From Pelecanus crispus (Eukaryota; Chordata; Aves; Pelecaniformes; Pelecanidae), in the NCBI RefSeq assembly GCF_030463565.1, contig NC_134676.1:27591228-27655227 (forward strand): a stretch of DNA of 64,000 nucleotides. Reading direction: 5' to 3'. Shown in pieces: positions 26,870 through 39,700 of this stretch. The position numbers were made by a program, and so were the translations under genes. The stretch's first letter is position 1, and every line of letters begins with the position of its first letter. The notes beneath the pieces were generated by a model. The model was not told where the DNA came from and ran no database searches. It saw only the letters and a list, made by a program, of their open reading frames with translations.

Positions 26870-27760
26870 AGGCTCACCTCAACCCGCCCGACCCCCCCCC
26901 GCCTCCGCCGCCGCCGCGCGTTTCCCGCCACTCCACCGCCCCCTCACAGCGCCCCCCGGCGGCGGCACGGCACCCACTCGGCGATCGATTGCTCAGGCCC
27001 CGCTCGGCCCCGCCCGCAGGAGAGCTGCTCTCCGCGCGGAGGTCGATTAAGCAGGCCTTTCCCCCGGCGGGAGCCCCCGCCCCGGCCGTCCCGCCGAGCC
27101 GCCCGGCCGGGTGCAGCGGGCGGCGAGAGGCCGTGCCGCTGCCCGAGCCAGCCGCCCGCCGCGGGGAGGCAGGTGCCGCTCCCCATGCTGCGGTGGCTGA
27201 TCGGCGGCGGCCGGGAGCCGCAGGGCCTGGCGGAGGTAATGCGGCGGGCGGGCGTGGCGGAAGGGGGTAGAGCAGCCGGCGGCGGGAGGCGGGGCCAAGG
27301 AGGAGCGTTGGGGCCGGTGGGGGAGGGGAGCATTGTCCCCTCAGGAGCCGCCGGCCGGGTCGGGGGGGGCTGCCGGTGGGGAGAGCCGCCCTCACGCAGC
27401 ACGGCGCCGGTGGAGGACCGTGGGGGGCTTTAGGCCTGGGGGGCGGAGCGCTGCGAGCAAGGGGGGCGGTGGCCTCTCCGCCGGGGTGGGTCCGCTGCTC
27501 CGTGGTAGCGCGGCTGGGCCCTGCGCCGGGCTCCCCGCAGCAAGGGGCCTGCAGGGCCAGCTCGCAGCCTGTGAGACTTTCTGGCTGTTAGAAAGGGTTA
27601 CAGGCTTCGTTGAAGGGAAAGAGGGGAGGGGGAAAAAATACAGGAGCAAACAGCGAAACCCTCAAGCAGAGCTTGCCCAGGAGCTGAAGGGCTTGGGAGC
27701 CGGCCCTGTCAGGAGCGCCCCGCCTTCCTCCCTCCTGCTCAGCGCGTCCCGGGCCAGTGG
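26870..27760. promoter_or_regulatory. CpG island, WDR41 promoter
   Basis: A sharp block of high G+C and dense CpG in otherwise AT-rich DNA, covering the WDR41 start codon. The + strand is C-rich before exon 1 (run of C and CCG triplets near 26890-26920) and strongly G-rich after it (27300-27480). No TATA box is apparent. Long open frames in several phases on both strands here are products of base composition. Transcription could be bidirectional, but no gene is visible on the other side. Confidence 0.9.
27185..27235 (+). CDS. WDR41: WDR41 coding exon 1
   Basis: Residues 1-17, [17 protein letters not shown], end at donor GTAATG in phase 0. The exon sits in the CpG island. The start codon has C at -3 and C at +4, a poor Kozak context, but the N-terminus matches the remembered human protein. 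Confidence 0.95.
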
Positions 27761-30700
27761 GGGTTGTGTTCTGTAGCTTGCAAGCATATGAAGTCTTACA
27801 CTCAGGAATCCCTGGTCGCTGATGTAAATTATAGACAGTAACTTATTAGTTATGTGGCCTGGTGGTAGTTTGTAGTAGCCGCCTAACATTTCTTCTCAGT
27901 TTCTCATCCATAAAATAAACTAGGCCTGTGTAGTACACTGAACACCGACATCCTTCCTACTGCCTTATTCAGAAAAAGAGTTTTACTGGATTTGAGGGAG
28001 AGATTATTGGGTTTTTCTTGTCCCTAAGACTCTGCTGAAGTTCTCAGCCTGGGCTTAACAAGACTTAAAATTAACACTATTACTGGGCTCACAACACTTA
28101 GCACTTTTGTAATCTAGATAAATATGAGGAAGTAATTATTTTTCAGCTGCTGTGAGTAAGCCATGACAATATCGTGGTTGATTTCAAATGCCAGTAGTTA
28201 CTTTGGTGGAAATTTGAGTCTGTTCCAGTTTGGAATGACAATGCCTGGGAATGCCTCTGACCTTTGTTATCAGTCAAAATGTTCATTGTATTGCAGTCAT
28301 TTAGCAGGTTTGTGTGCAGTTGTTTTTAAAAGGAAGATGGGAAATACTCAACAGCTTCCTAAGATGTGCTAGAAAACTATGTTTGTGTGTGTCCTTCTCC
28401 AAAGTTTAAACTGTGGCTATGGTTTAGTTATACTGTGATTCAATAAAGCATGAGAATGAGTCAAGGTGTGGTCTAGTTCTTCTATTCTGCCATTTGTAAC
28501 TTGGTTAGACCTGATCGACAGGACTTCTGTTCCCATTGCTGCCATTGGTTTGCTGAACGATGGTGATCATTTTGCTTCTCTGTGGAAAAACCGAATAACA
28601 AATATGGATAAGGATTAGTCCCTAAATTATTTTTGTTCTTTTTTTCCCTGCATAATGTAATATTGTCTCATCTAAAGATCATCTTCATAGCCATTAATTC
28701 TCTCTGTAGCCTTCTTAAATAGATAACGAAGCGCACAGCAGTGTGTGGGCTGTGGATTTACAGTGTTTGTTTTATGTGCTATGGCTTCAGCCAGTCATGA
28801 AAAGGCCAGATATGTTAGAGTGACATTGTACTGGGTGCATAGAGGAAGCCTCTGGCAAAGCTGTCCTAAATTCATGAAATGTGAATTTCTCCTTACCCAT
28901 TTATTTTTTTACTGTGGAATTGAAAATCATTTAGACTTAAGCTCCGGAATCTCTTCAGTTGATGGCCATAGTGTATGTCTTAAGCAGGGTGGCTCTGGTA
29001 ATGGGAGCAGTCTAACTGCAGTAACATCATGGTCCATATAAGCTAATTCATCATGCTTCATGATACATACATAAGTACGTCTGTGTACTCTTGTATCCAT
29101 ATTTTTGGCAAATTGCTTTTGAAAATCCCACTTTTAAATGCTTCAGACAACGGGGATTATAGAAAGTTCTGAAGCTGAGATGAATGTTGTGGGTTTTTTA
29201 CTGATTATCATGGTGATGCTTACAGGTCCTGCATAAAAATATGCAAGTTGGGGATGGATTCCATTAGCATCAGCATGTAGTGTTCTTTTCTAAAAACTTG
29301 GTGTTGCTACAGGAGAGTTCAGTTAATAGTTCATATCACAAATAGATTTCTTCAGAAAAAGAATGCATGTGTAACCCAACATGTTCGTAAATATTAATGA
29401 AGAACTGAAGAGACCATAGCTTGTTGTATGGTAGTGCTGGGATAAAAACTGTTATTTTGTTGTTACCTATAGTACTTCATCAGCACTGTACCTTTCAATA
29501 TTCACAGGCATTCTTAGAGTTAAGAAAAAATAAGATTAGACACATTGTTCAAAAGAAGTAGCACTGTCTTGTACTGTACAGGAAGCAACAACAGAATGTA
29601 GAATTGGGATGTTAATGTTACAAATTCTGACTTTTTCAAAGTGGTGTTACAATTGTTTTGTGAATATATGTTTCTATTAGTAAATAAAAATGGAAGTCTT
29701 CTGACTACGGTATTGGTAGTGTCATCCAGTGATGCTGAGATTTGCTTAGGATTTTTAGGACCCTCAATTTTTTTTGAGGAATGTTTTGATTAGCTTTTGA
29801 CAGCTGAACTCAAAGTTTCCGTATTTGTCCAACTTTTCTTTATAACTGTGCAGACTCTACTTGCATTATTTTAAATGGGAACTGCTATTCTCACATAATT
29901 GCATAAAATGAGGAACAGTTGCTTCATGAAATGCATCAGATAGCACAAAACCAAGATAAAATCACAAGAACTAGCATTTTGACAACCTCTTCATTTTAAA
30001 AATAAACACAGATTTCTTTCCCTATTTATTAACTTTGTCATTCTTAACTTCTGAAGAATAGTATGATACTAGCAATATGGAAGTAATAGAAAATAATTTA
30101 TTATTCCTGCAAGAAAATGTTTAAGTTTCTGAGGATGTTTGTCTTTCATGTACAATTGCCTGTCATGTATGCTGCATGTTGTACAGTGTTCAGTAATTAC
30201 TGTTTTACAGTGTAGGTTCTGTTAAGTCCTCAAAGAGACAGTCCTGGAAGTAAGATGATGTTGACTATCATGTAAAATAAATCTAGAAGGAGGAGAGTGC
30301 TGTCACTGAGTTACTACTGAGCTTTTTAGACTTTTTTTCTTTTTTTTTTTCCAAAATAATGTCTAATACCAGAATGTGGAAGGCCTTAAATACAAAAAAG
30401 TTGTCTTCTGTGGAAACAAACTGCTGATTGAGATTAGCAGAACTATTGTGTCTTGAAACTCCAGTCCTGTGCAATATTTTATTGACCCTGCCTGGTGATC
30501 AGCTTGCTCTGAGTGATTGTTCTTTTAATTAATAGTCTAGTTGGGGGTAATTGCAGATACTGTTCTATAAAATGATTAATCATTCTCTATGGTTTTTTTA
30601 AGCAGTTTGCTTTGGTATTTTGTGAATAGGGTCTCAATGCATGATTTATATATTATGTAACAGAACAGCATTTATTCTTATTTATTTTTAATATGTCATC

Positions 30701-33700
30701 TTTATATAGGATTTTAAAATTGAACGGTAGGTGAAAGATATGAGAGGTTCACACACCTCTCAGAAGAGGTGTAACTTAATGAAAAACTGAATGTGCGGTG
30801 AATTGAGTCATGAAGCTGGCTCCACATGACAGCTCATGACTAAACTGGGTTTTCATCTTTTTCTATCAGTGATTAAAATGACACAAAATGTTTTTGTTAA
30901 ACAGGAAATGCTATATTATAGTTTAAAATACATGCTATAGAAATATATTATTTACTTGAAATAATGAGAAATGATGTTTCATAATGATTTTCATTAAGGC
31001 AAAATGGTATTTCAGAAGCTTAATTTAACTTCAAATATAACTCTGCATTCACACATCAGTCTATGTGTAGGTTGTTAAACACTACAAAGACCTGATGAAA
31101 ATAATTATGTCAGTATAAAATAAATTTAATTCCTTTTTTCTGAATTTTAGAAATCATCTGTACAGACAATTGGTGAAGAACAAATACAGAATCCTTACAC
31201 GGAGCTCCTTGTGTTGAAAGGTCATCAAGATATAGTACGATTTCTAGTGCAAATAGATGATTGCAGGTATGAAATTGGATTTCAGATTGTTTCACAGCAT
31301 CCTTGGCAATACTTCAGAGAATATTTATGAAAATGTAGTAATATTTTTAATCTTCTGTTTCTATTTTTGGTGGGGGAGGGCAGGAAAAGTCTGGAGTTAA
31401 AGGCAAGAGATGAACACTCTCTTTATTTTGGTGTTTTAGTACACATTTTGGCTTCTCTTATAAGTTATACTTTCTTGAGAAAATAATGGTGATGGAATTA
31501 TGTTTCTTGGTACAAATTCATTTGTTTGAAAGAAATGCCTTTAGCTTATTCAGCCCTTCTTTTTCAGGCAGTTCCTGGGTTGAATGTTCCCTTCTGTACA
31601 TGTATACCTACATTTTCTCCCAGGACAATATGCAGTAGTGTCTGCTTCTGCTCTGGGTGGATGCATGTGTTTTATGTTTTTGAATTGAGGACAGCTGTTA
31701 TGTCACCTTTTGGTTGTACAAAAGAATGTAATAGACTCCTACAGATACACTGTAGCAATGACCATTCTCAACAATATTGAATGTTGCTGTTTCTTTCTTT
31801 CCAATCTTTTGTTACACTTTCTTCTGAAACTCTAGTGCTTAATTTACTTGAATTTCTGTTAATGCAACTTTTTTCTGAACTTCTCAAATTTTGAAATTGT
31901 CACGATTTTATTCAGAATGACTACTTAGTAAATACAACATATGCCTAATCTGTGCATTACGTATCTCCTCCAATTTGATCTTGTTCAACTTGCTGTACTT
32001 CTTTTTTGAAACCTGACAATTCCTTTGTTTCTCTCTTCCAATTTTTACCTTTGCGTATGTTTGAGTATATTCCCTGACAATCTTTGTCTATTCTGTTCTT
32101 AGTTCCTGGTACCTATGTCTGACTTATTGTGAACTCTGAGAATGGAGTTATCTGAAAACTGGTTATGAAGCAGGGATGCAGTCACTACATTTACCATTGT
32201 CACTTTGGAAGTGTGACTGAGAGAATGAATTATGGTAGTTTTTTACATTACGACCTGGCTTCTATCCTAGCTTTGTCTATATTAGCCTTGTGTGTTCTCT
32301 AATTTAACTTAATCCTGCAAGAGAGGAAATACTTCTCTGCCTCACAAATAAGGTTTTGAAGCCTTTAGTCAATAATAAGTGTAGTGACTCTTGGCTGATG
32401 TGGAGAATTAGGTAGAAAACCTTTAGAACTATGAACATAAGTAATAGACAAAAGTCTCTCTGTTAAGGAGCTGTAGTAATTTATATCTTTTATGAGTTAG
32501 GCACAGAATGGGATTTCTAATATATTCATCAATACACCGTACAAAGTTAAAATAGGTAAGAGTTTGGTTTATATCCTTGCAGTGTACAGCAGGTGTTTTA
32601 TGAAGGAAGGTTCTTTCCTTCCCCATGCACACTGATTGGGCACATGGTCTCTTCCAAATTTGGAATGCCTGCAGAATCTTATTTTCTAATAATTTTGTAA
32701 ATACACACACACAGATGTATATACACACACATTCTTAATGTCATAAATATATATATCAGAAAAGTTACATGCATTACCATGAAATCTATTTTTCTACATT
32801 ATAGTAATCCACCAGTAATCTAAAAATAGAAGAGTCTTGTGGGGGTTTTTTCAGTCCTTTTTTTCCCTGACAAGATATTAAAATAACCTTTCCTCAAAGT
32901 ACACTTTTCCCAAAATGCATACTCAATAAATGTAATTGGTCTTTATAAAAATACCAGAGTATTCTTAGATTGCATGCACTGTCTGATGCAGAGAAATCTT
33001 ATACCATTTTGGGCTTCATTGTATGGTAGCAGGTAAATTATTGAAGCTAAACGAATGATAATCAGTGTAAAACTAAAGCCCGGATGACTGTATTGAAGAT
33101 AAGTTATAAAATAGCATATGGGTAAGTAGTAAGTTATATAGCTCGTTAATATTCTGAGAGTTTGAGGAGTTTAATAGAGTTGCTTCACTGGACAGTAATT
33201 CTAAGGTTTTATTTATCAAGAAGACAGTAGTTTCTGGATTGTTAAACAGCTGATAAAGTTTTTCACTTGATTCTTTTCAGTAAAATTAGTATTGTTACTC
33301 AGCTTCTGAAATGTTTTTATTTAGTTTCTGCAGCTATTCCATTGTGTGCTTTTTGTCAACTATTGTAAGCCAAGTTTCACGCTTCAGGTCTGTAGATAAT
33401 ATCATCTTATTGAGAATTTTGCAGAAGGATTTTCTTGTTTTCTCAGTGGCTCAGCTAAAACCAGTGAGTGGAAAATTTTCTCAGATTGGTTTTTGAAGAT
33501 ACTAAATGAATCCTGTATAAATGTAACAGAAAGCTGAGGTTTTTTTCTTCTTTTCTCTTGTACTTTTTGAACGTCGTCAGGGTCATATTGATTGGAAGAT
33601 CACTAAAGAAGGCTAAGCCTCAGCAAGAGTGCTCCAAAAAATGAACTGAGATAAAATTACATGTAATACTCTAGCATTTGACACATTAAACTAAACAGAG

Positions 33701-36700
33701 TTCATAACACATTTTAAGAATAGCTTTTTTGTTGCTCATTTGACCATTCCTTGCTCCTTCAGGAAACAGACAAGGTTATAGATGATGGTGATCATGACTG
33801 GAAGAGAATCAGGTGACCCATGAATCTCCACCTTGGTGAACAGAATGTGTAACTGTAGGATAACTGACTCTACAATATACCTTTATATTTAAATAAGAAA
33901 TCCTGGTTAGAAGATGAGGAGGAAAATACACAAACCGGCACTCTATTGAACTTCTGTGTTGATGAATTATACCTTCTTTCAAACACCAGTTTTCTTCCCA
34001 GAATTTTGTTCAAGTGGCACACACCTCCAATATTACTCAAGACAGGAATCGGAATTTAAAGTGTTATAGCTGTATTGTGAGTCTTACTATTTTAAGTTCT
34101 TGATGTTGTAACAAAACAAGGTGTAATACAGCTAAGAGGCAACTAAAGATAAGAAATTAATGTTATCAGAGGCGTGCATGGAAGAGTGGTTTTTGCTGTA
34201 ATCTTTTTAAAGAAGAGGCTTGATTGGATGTAAAATAATGAAAGATATGAAGAAAGTACAGCTAACACCTTACACTTTTTTTTAACTATAATAGAATAAA
34301 ACAGGAGGATATGTGGCAGAAAGAGGGAGGAAAAACCCTATGGCTTTATGCCTGAAAGCTTATTCTGTTAGCAAGTTTCACAAACATTGTAATTGCAAAG
34401 AGTCTAAAAGAAAGGACTTGTATATAGTTAATGAAACCATTCACAGCTAATAACAGAAAAAAAATTCAGAAGTGATATAACGCCTCTTCTTCATGACTTT
34501 CTTGCACATAGTACAAATCTTAGTTCTCTAAATATTAACTGTTTAACCCTTGGTGAAGGCTTAAAACAAAAGGAAAAAATTAGAAGGTAGGTGTATTTGC
34601 AAGTCACAATTGAATTCAATTTTCTGTGGAGGTCTTGCTTCTGTTCTAGGCTTTCTCAACTCATAGTATGCCTTTACTGGGATAGCTCGGATGTGTGCAT
34701 CAGCTACAGTGTAAGCAGATGGTTAGATATTCACTCTAGCCTAGGGAAGAAGACTGAATTTAGGTAAGACTTTGTTAATGTGAGATTAGCACGCTGATAT
34801 GAACCTGTTTTTTCCTTATATGGTATGCTTTCCAGGTGGATTTTTAGCAGAAGTCAAATTTAGCACCTTAAATAGACTCCCTTTGGGAGTTCTTTTAAGC
34901 CACAGTTTAAAGCATCATGATAAATACTGGGCTCCTCTACTCCTGGGCTGAACTCAGATGAGTGGTTTATATTAGATGTCTTGCAGTCAGTTGTCTCTGA
35001 CTAATAGTATTTGGTTTAAGAGTTCACTATTGTTTGGTGTGTAAGATTTCATATTTTTAAACAAGCAAATTGGTTCTGTAATGTGGGATTCTATTTATAA
35101 TAGTATGTATTGGAATTCTTAAGCCTTGTTCTTATATTACGCATTATGTTGATAAACACCTATTTAAATGTACTGACTTCAGTTTGTAAACTGTAATTGG
35201 GATTTATGAATACATGTTTATTCTTTAAATTCAGAGTCTGATATATCTTGTAAATATTTTTCTTACAGAACTGTTTACTTCTTTTCCATTACATGATGCT
35301 ATATCGAAGTTTTCACGGCTTTTTTTTTTATGCTTTTTTTTTTTTTCATTTCAGGTTTGCATCTGCAGGAGATGATGGAATCATATTTCTGTGGAATGCT
35401 CAGGTTAGCTCTTTTTTTGGGGGGTAGCTTGTGTGCCCTGGAGAGGGTAGAAGTTGGGGAGAGGACTTAGAAATGTCTAGTAGTAAAAAAGCAGAATAAG
35501 AATTGCTGCAGAGCTACTCTTTGAAAAAGTAAAAGTGGAGAGAGTCAGTCAAATCTTAGTTTACAAAGGAGAGCTAGGAAAGTAAAAGTTGTGTGAACCC
35601 AAAAGAACGGTAAGTTTTAAAAGTTAGAATGTTTTGGGAAGACAGTGATTTTAGAGAGATTTGAGATGAAATGATGATGTGAAAAGCAGAAGTGTGTATG
35701 AACTTGTGGTTTAATTCTTTTAAAATATGTTGATGTTTGCTCTAAACACTGAAATGTTGACTATAACTCAGCAAATACTTAGCAAGCTCCCAATTGTGCC
35801 AAGATTTATATATATACTTAAGTTTTAAGTACATTTCAGTGGCTCTATTAGCAATATCTTTGTAGTACAACTGATTAGACTAAATGGAGAGCTAACACAA
35901 AACTATTGGAAAGACATCAAAGTCAGCAGAAGTTAAACATTTCATGCAGTACAGAAACAAGGCCTTAATTGCTTGCTGTGATAAAAATCTTCTTACAACT
36001 TTTGAAAACGTTACTAAGACATTAGATTTATCATAGAAATAGTGCTCTGTAAGTGTGATACCCACTGTTCTGCTCTGCTGCTCTGTGTCTCCGTATCATT
36101 GACAAAGAGAAGGGATGAGCATTAGACCTGTGTTAAGGAGGGCTAGTATACAAGTTAGGTTGTTCACTAAGAAGCCTAAAAGGGAGACATACTGTGCTAT
36201 CTAAACTGTGAGTATCAAACATTCAAATTAAGGAAGAAAGGAATCTCAGACTGTAAACTTTTTTAGAAACCTTCTGAAAAATTTATGTGACATTTATGAT
36301 GGTGTAATTTTAACATAAAGAAGGGGGAACTTGAAACTTTCGCTCTCTTTTGAGCAGTTTCAGTTAGTGCCTTGCTGTTATTGAAGGCCTTTTATAATTC
36401 TGTAATTTGGAAAAGGAAATTGTTTTTGAATATTCAAAACCATGTATGTGAGTATATATACTCAGTGTTCTGAGCAGTTTGTGAATGTAAAACTCATTCG
36501 GATATACAGCTTAGGAATTGAGTTCCGTTTTCTACTTCTGTAGGGTTTTTATTGTATTTTTGTTAAAGCAAATATTTTGTAGTTTTAATTTAAAAACTTA
36601 ACCCACAAGGGTAAAGAAGTTTACAGTTATAACTACCCTGTATTTTAATTGCATGCTTAAAATACCAGGATGCTTCTGCATGTTTGTTTGTAGGGTTTTG

Positions 36701-39700
36701 CCATCTACCTAAACAGAGCAGAAGTAGCTGCAGTTATCTAAACCACCAGCAGGAAGCTATAGATAATGTACGTACTAAATAAAGCTCTCAGGAAACTGGC
36801 AGTACTGTTTTGCCATAAATATAGGTCAAGTTTTTCTAATCATTAAAATAAAAAAAAATACTTTTTCAAGAGAGGGTTTGTCAACAAATCTGAATTACTG
36901 TAGTGTCCGTTAAAAAGGGTGAATGGCCAATATTTGCATCAAAATGAAATGAGTTTAATACAGAACTTAGTTCTTAAGGGCTTTTAGAGGTTTTTTTTAC
37001 TCTTAGAGTAATTTTTATTATGTACTACTCCTTTACACTTATACTTAATATGTTACTTAATTCTGGGTAAGATCTTGAACAGTATTGAAGGTAGTAAGAA
37101 GTAAATCCATAAATTACTTTAGAAAGGGAGATTTTTAGCCTCTTAGAAATTCTTGCTTTCAAAAGTCATTTGGTACCTATGTCTTATGCTACAGTAGGCA
37201 TTTTCCAAATTTTACCCTTAGTTTTACATGTTTTTATTTTTCAGACTGGAGAAAAACTTTTTGAACTTCACGGACACACACACAAAATTACAGCTATAGC
37301 ACCATTTTCTTCAACTGATGTTTCTGAAGAAAAAACCCATTTGATTTTAACAGCATCAGCTGATAGAACAGTTATTGTATCCTTAGATCTGTATTCAAAT
37401 GTCAATGGGCTTTTTGTTGGTTTTTACTTTTAAAGGTAACATTGAGACAGGCTGCAGGTTGTTTAAATTTATTGGCTGATAATATCCAGCAGGTATAATT
37501 GGATCACACTAGGATTTTACTAGTTATTGCTCACAAGTAGATGCAATCCTTGTTACAAAAATGAATCCATAATGGACTTTTATTAATATGTCATTTAGCC
37601 AAATATTGAAACGGTAATCAGGGTTCAGAAGACTGAGTCTCTGCATACCTATTTCCCAATCTGTGATTTAGTTACAAACACAGCAATTGTATTTCTAACA
37701 TATAAAAACCTTTCAGCTTCCTTAATGAATAAAGTCAGGTTTGGGACTGCACTAGCGGCAGACAGCTTCAGAAAGTGTCATGTTTCCATTCTACTGTAAA
37801 GGTAAGCTGAGGAAACCCTAGGTATGTCTATTGTTTTGTTTTATACAAGAATCTATTATGTATGGCTCATGGGCCATATGGGCAGGTGTGTTAAAATGAA
37901 CAGCAGTGTTTGGTTTAAGAAGAGGTACATAATAATGAGTGGCTGAGAAGTGGGCACATTTCTTAGTTTGTTTTTGGAACTCTTAATACCTCAATTTTCT
38001 TTTTGAAAGGATGTAGAACAAAGGTCATTTTATGGCTTGGTTTTGTTACTGTGTTGGAAAAGGCAACCTACAGTCAAACTAGTTCTTGAATGTTAATAGT
38101 AAGAAAAAAATCACTGAAAAATCAAGTTTTGCATTGTTAATTGAAAATGTAATATACAGTATGTAATTATTTCTTAGGACAGTGACACCTTAATGCTGTA
38201 TTTCATAGTACTTACAGCTTTATCTAGCTAAAGCTCATGATCATTTCACTGAGAAATTCCCTGTAGAACTTTTGCAGGGGACATATATCTGATTTTTGTT
38301 CTGCAGTGTTTGACAGTTCTTCAAAGACTGGATGTATGGTTGTCTGGAGGGAGTGATCTATGTGTTTGGAACCGAAAATTAGATCTCTTGTGTAAGACCA
38401 GTCATCTTACTGATGCAGGTAAAAATGTAAATGACTCGTTATAGCTGTTAAAGTGCAAGTAAAATGGATCTGTATAATGATGCAAAACCAACTTGGCAAA
38501 TTCTCTTTAATTCTAATGATAACATTATGTATTAGAGCCACTCTCTATTTTTTTAAATGTCAGACTTAATCGTTTCAGAATTAAGACTGCTTTTACTCTC
38601 CTGTGCTGTGTGAATTTTAGAATATGTCAAATCTCAGTAACTGTACATTAGCTTGGATTTACAGGGCTAGACCTCAGATGCTGGTTTATCCATGTTTGCT
38701 GTAATGTGGACCAGATCCTTTGGCTGGTTTTCTCTGTGAACAAGTGGCAGTTTCATTATTCCTAACTAAAGCTTTGTAGTAGTACAGCAGTAAAGATTTC
38801 TTTTTATTATTAAGAAGTAGTACTTTAGATGTAGAAAATTCAGGTTTTGATGGAAACACAGTAAATGTAATCAGATCTCAATTTCAATCATGCTTTTCTA
38901 TTAATAACCTTATATATTATCTCTCCATGTGAAGAAAATTATTGTATATTATTGCCATACTTTACAAAGATACCTATGAAGCTGTGAATCAAATTCAAAG
39001 TTGGAACCAATATTTTCCTTATTCTTGTCATAGAATGGAGTAGTGATAGGCAAAACCTTCCGAATCTTTGAGGATATTAATACTTCTTTTGGTTCAATAC
39101 AAAATATCATGCCAAATACCAGTTGGAAGTGGTGCTGTAGTGCTTAGCGTGAGGTGCTATTGAAACTTTTGTACAAGGGATCAATGGGATGTGCAGCACA
39201 GGCCCTCTCTTCCCTCCCAATCTCTTGCTTCCTTTGTGGGGAAACAGACCGATTGCTTATTCTTTGGGGAATTTTCCTTTAATGGTGTGGTAGCACAGAC
39301 TGGGGGAGCTCTGTGCAGGATGAAGGCAGAGTAACAGCGAGCTGGACATTCTATCTTGTGCCCTATTCTTCTTCAGCTGCCTCTGTACAATGTTAGTATC
39401 ATGCATACTGTGGTAGTATCAATAACTAATAACTTTGGTACTGCATATGTTTAGAGTCTCAGTAATTACCACAGCATCCTTAATATTGTCCAGCATTAGG
39501 ACATAAACATCTCAACTGTATTTAAAATAAAACGATTATTGATTCTTAGCTTCACCTCAAGTTTGACGTTCAGAATTCTGCTGGATTCAGGACCAAAACT
39601 CCTGACTCTACCTCCATCTGAGGTAATTGGTTCACTTCCAATGCCATTTAACGTTCACTTCAGGCAATATGCTTTTATTCTGATAATAGTTTATAAGTGG

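Noticed and set aside
1-26870. Possible OTP homeobox exons, expected near WDR41 by human gene order
   Set aside because: No homeodomain or OAR-type C-terminal sequence was recognised on either strand; OTP is presumably outside the window.
26874-27402. Two long - strand frames (173 and 152 codons) opposite WDR41 exon 1
   Set aside because: Pro/Arg/Ala/Gly-rich products of CpG-island composition, overlapping in different phases. No evidence of a real antisense gene.
37170-37433. 87-codon frame covering WDR41 exon 4
   Set aside because: It is exon 4 read through into intron on both sides. The protein and splice sites fix the exon at 37245-37376.
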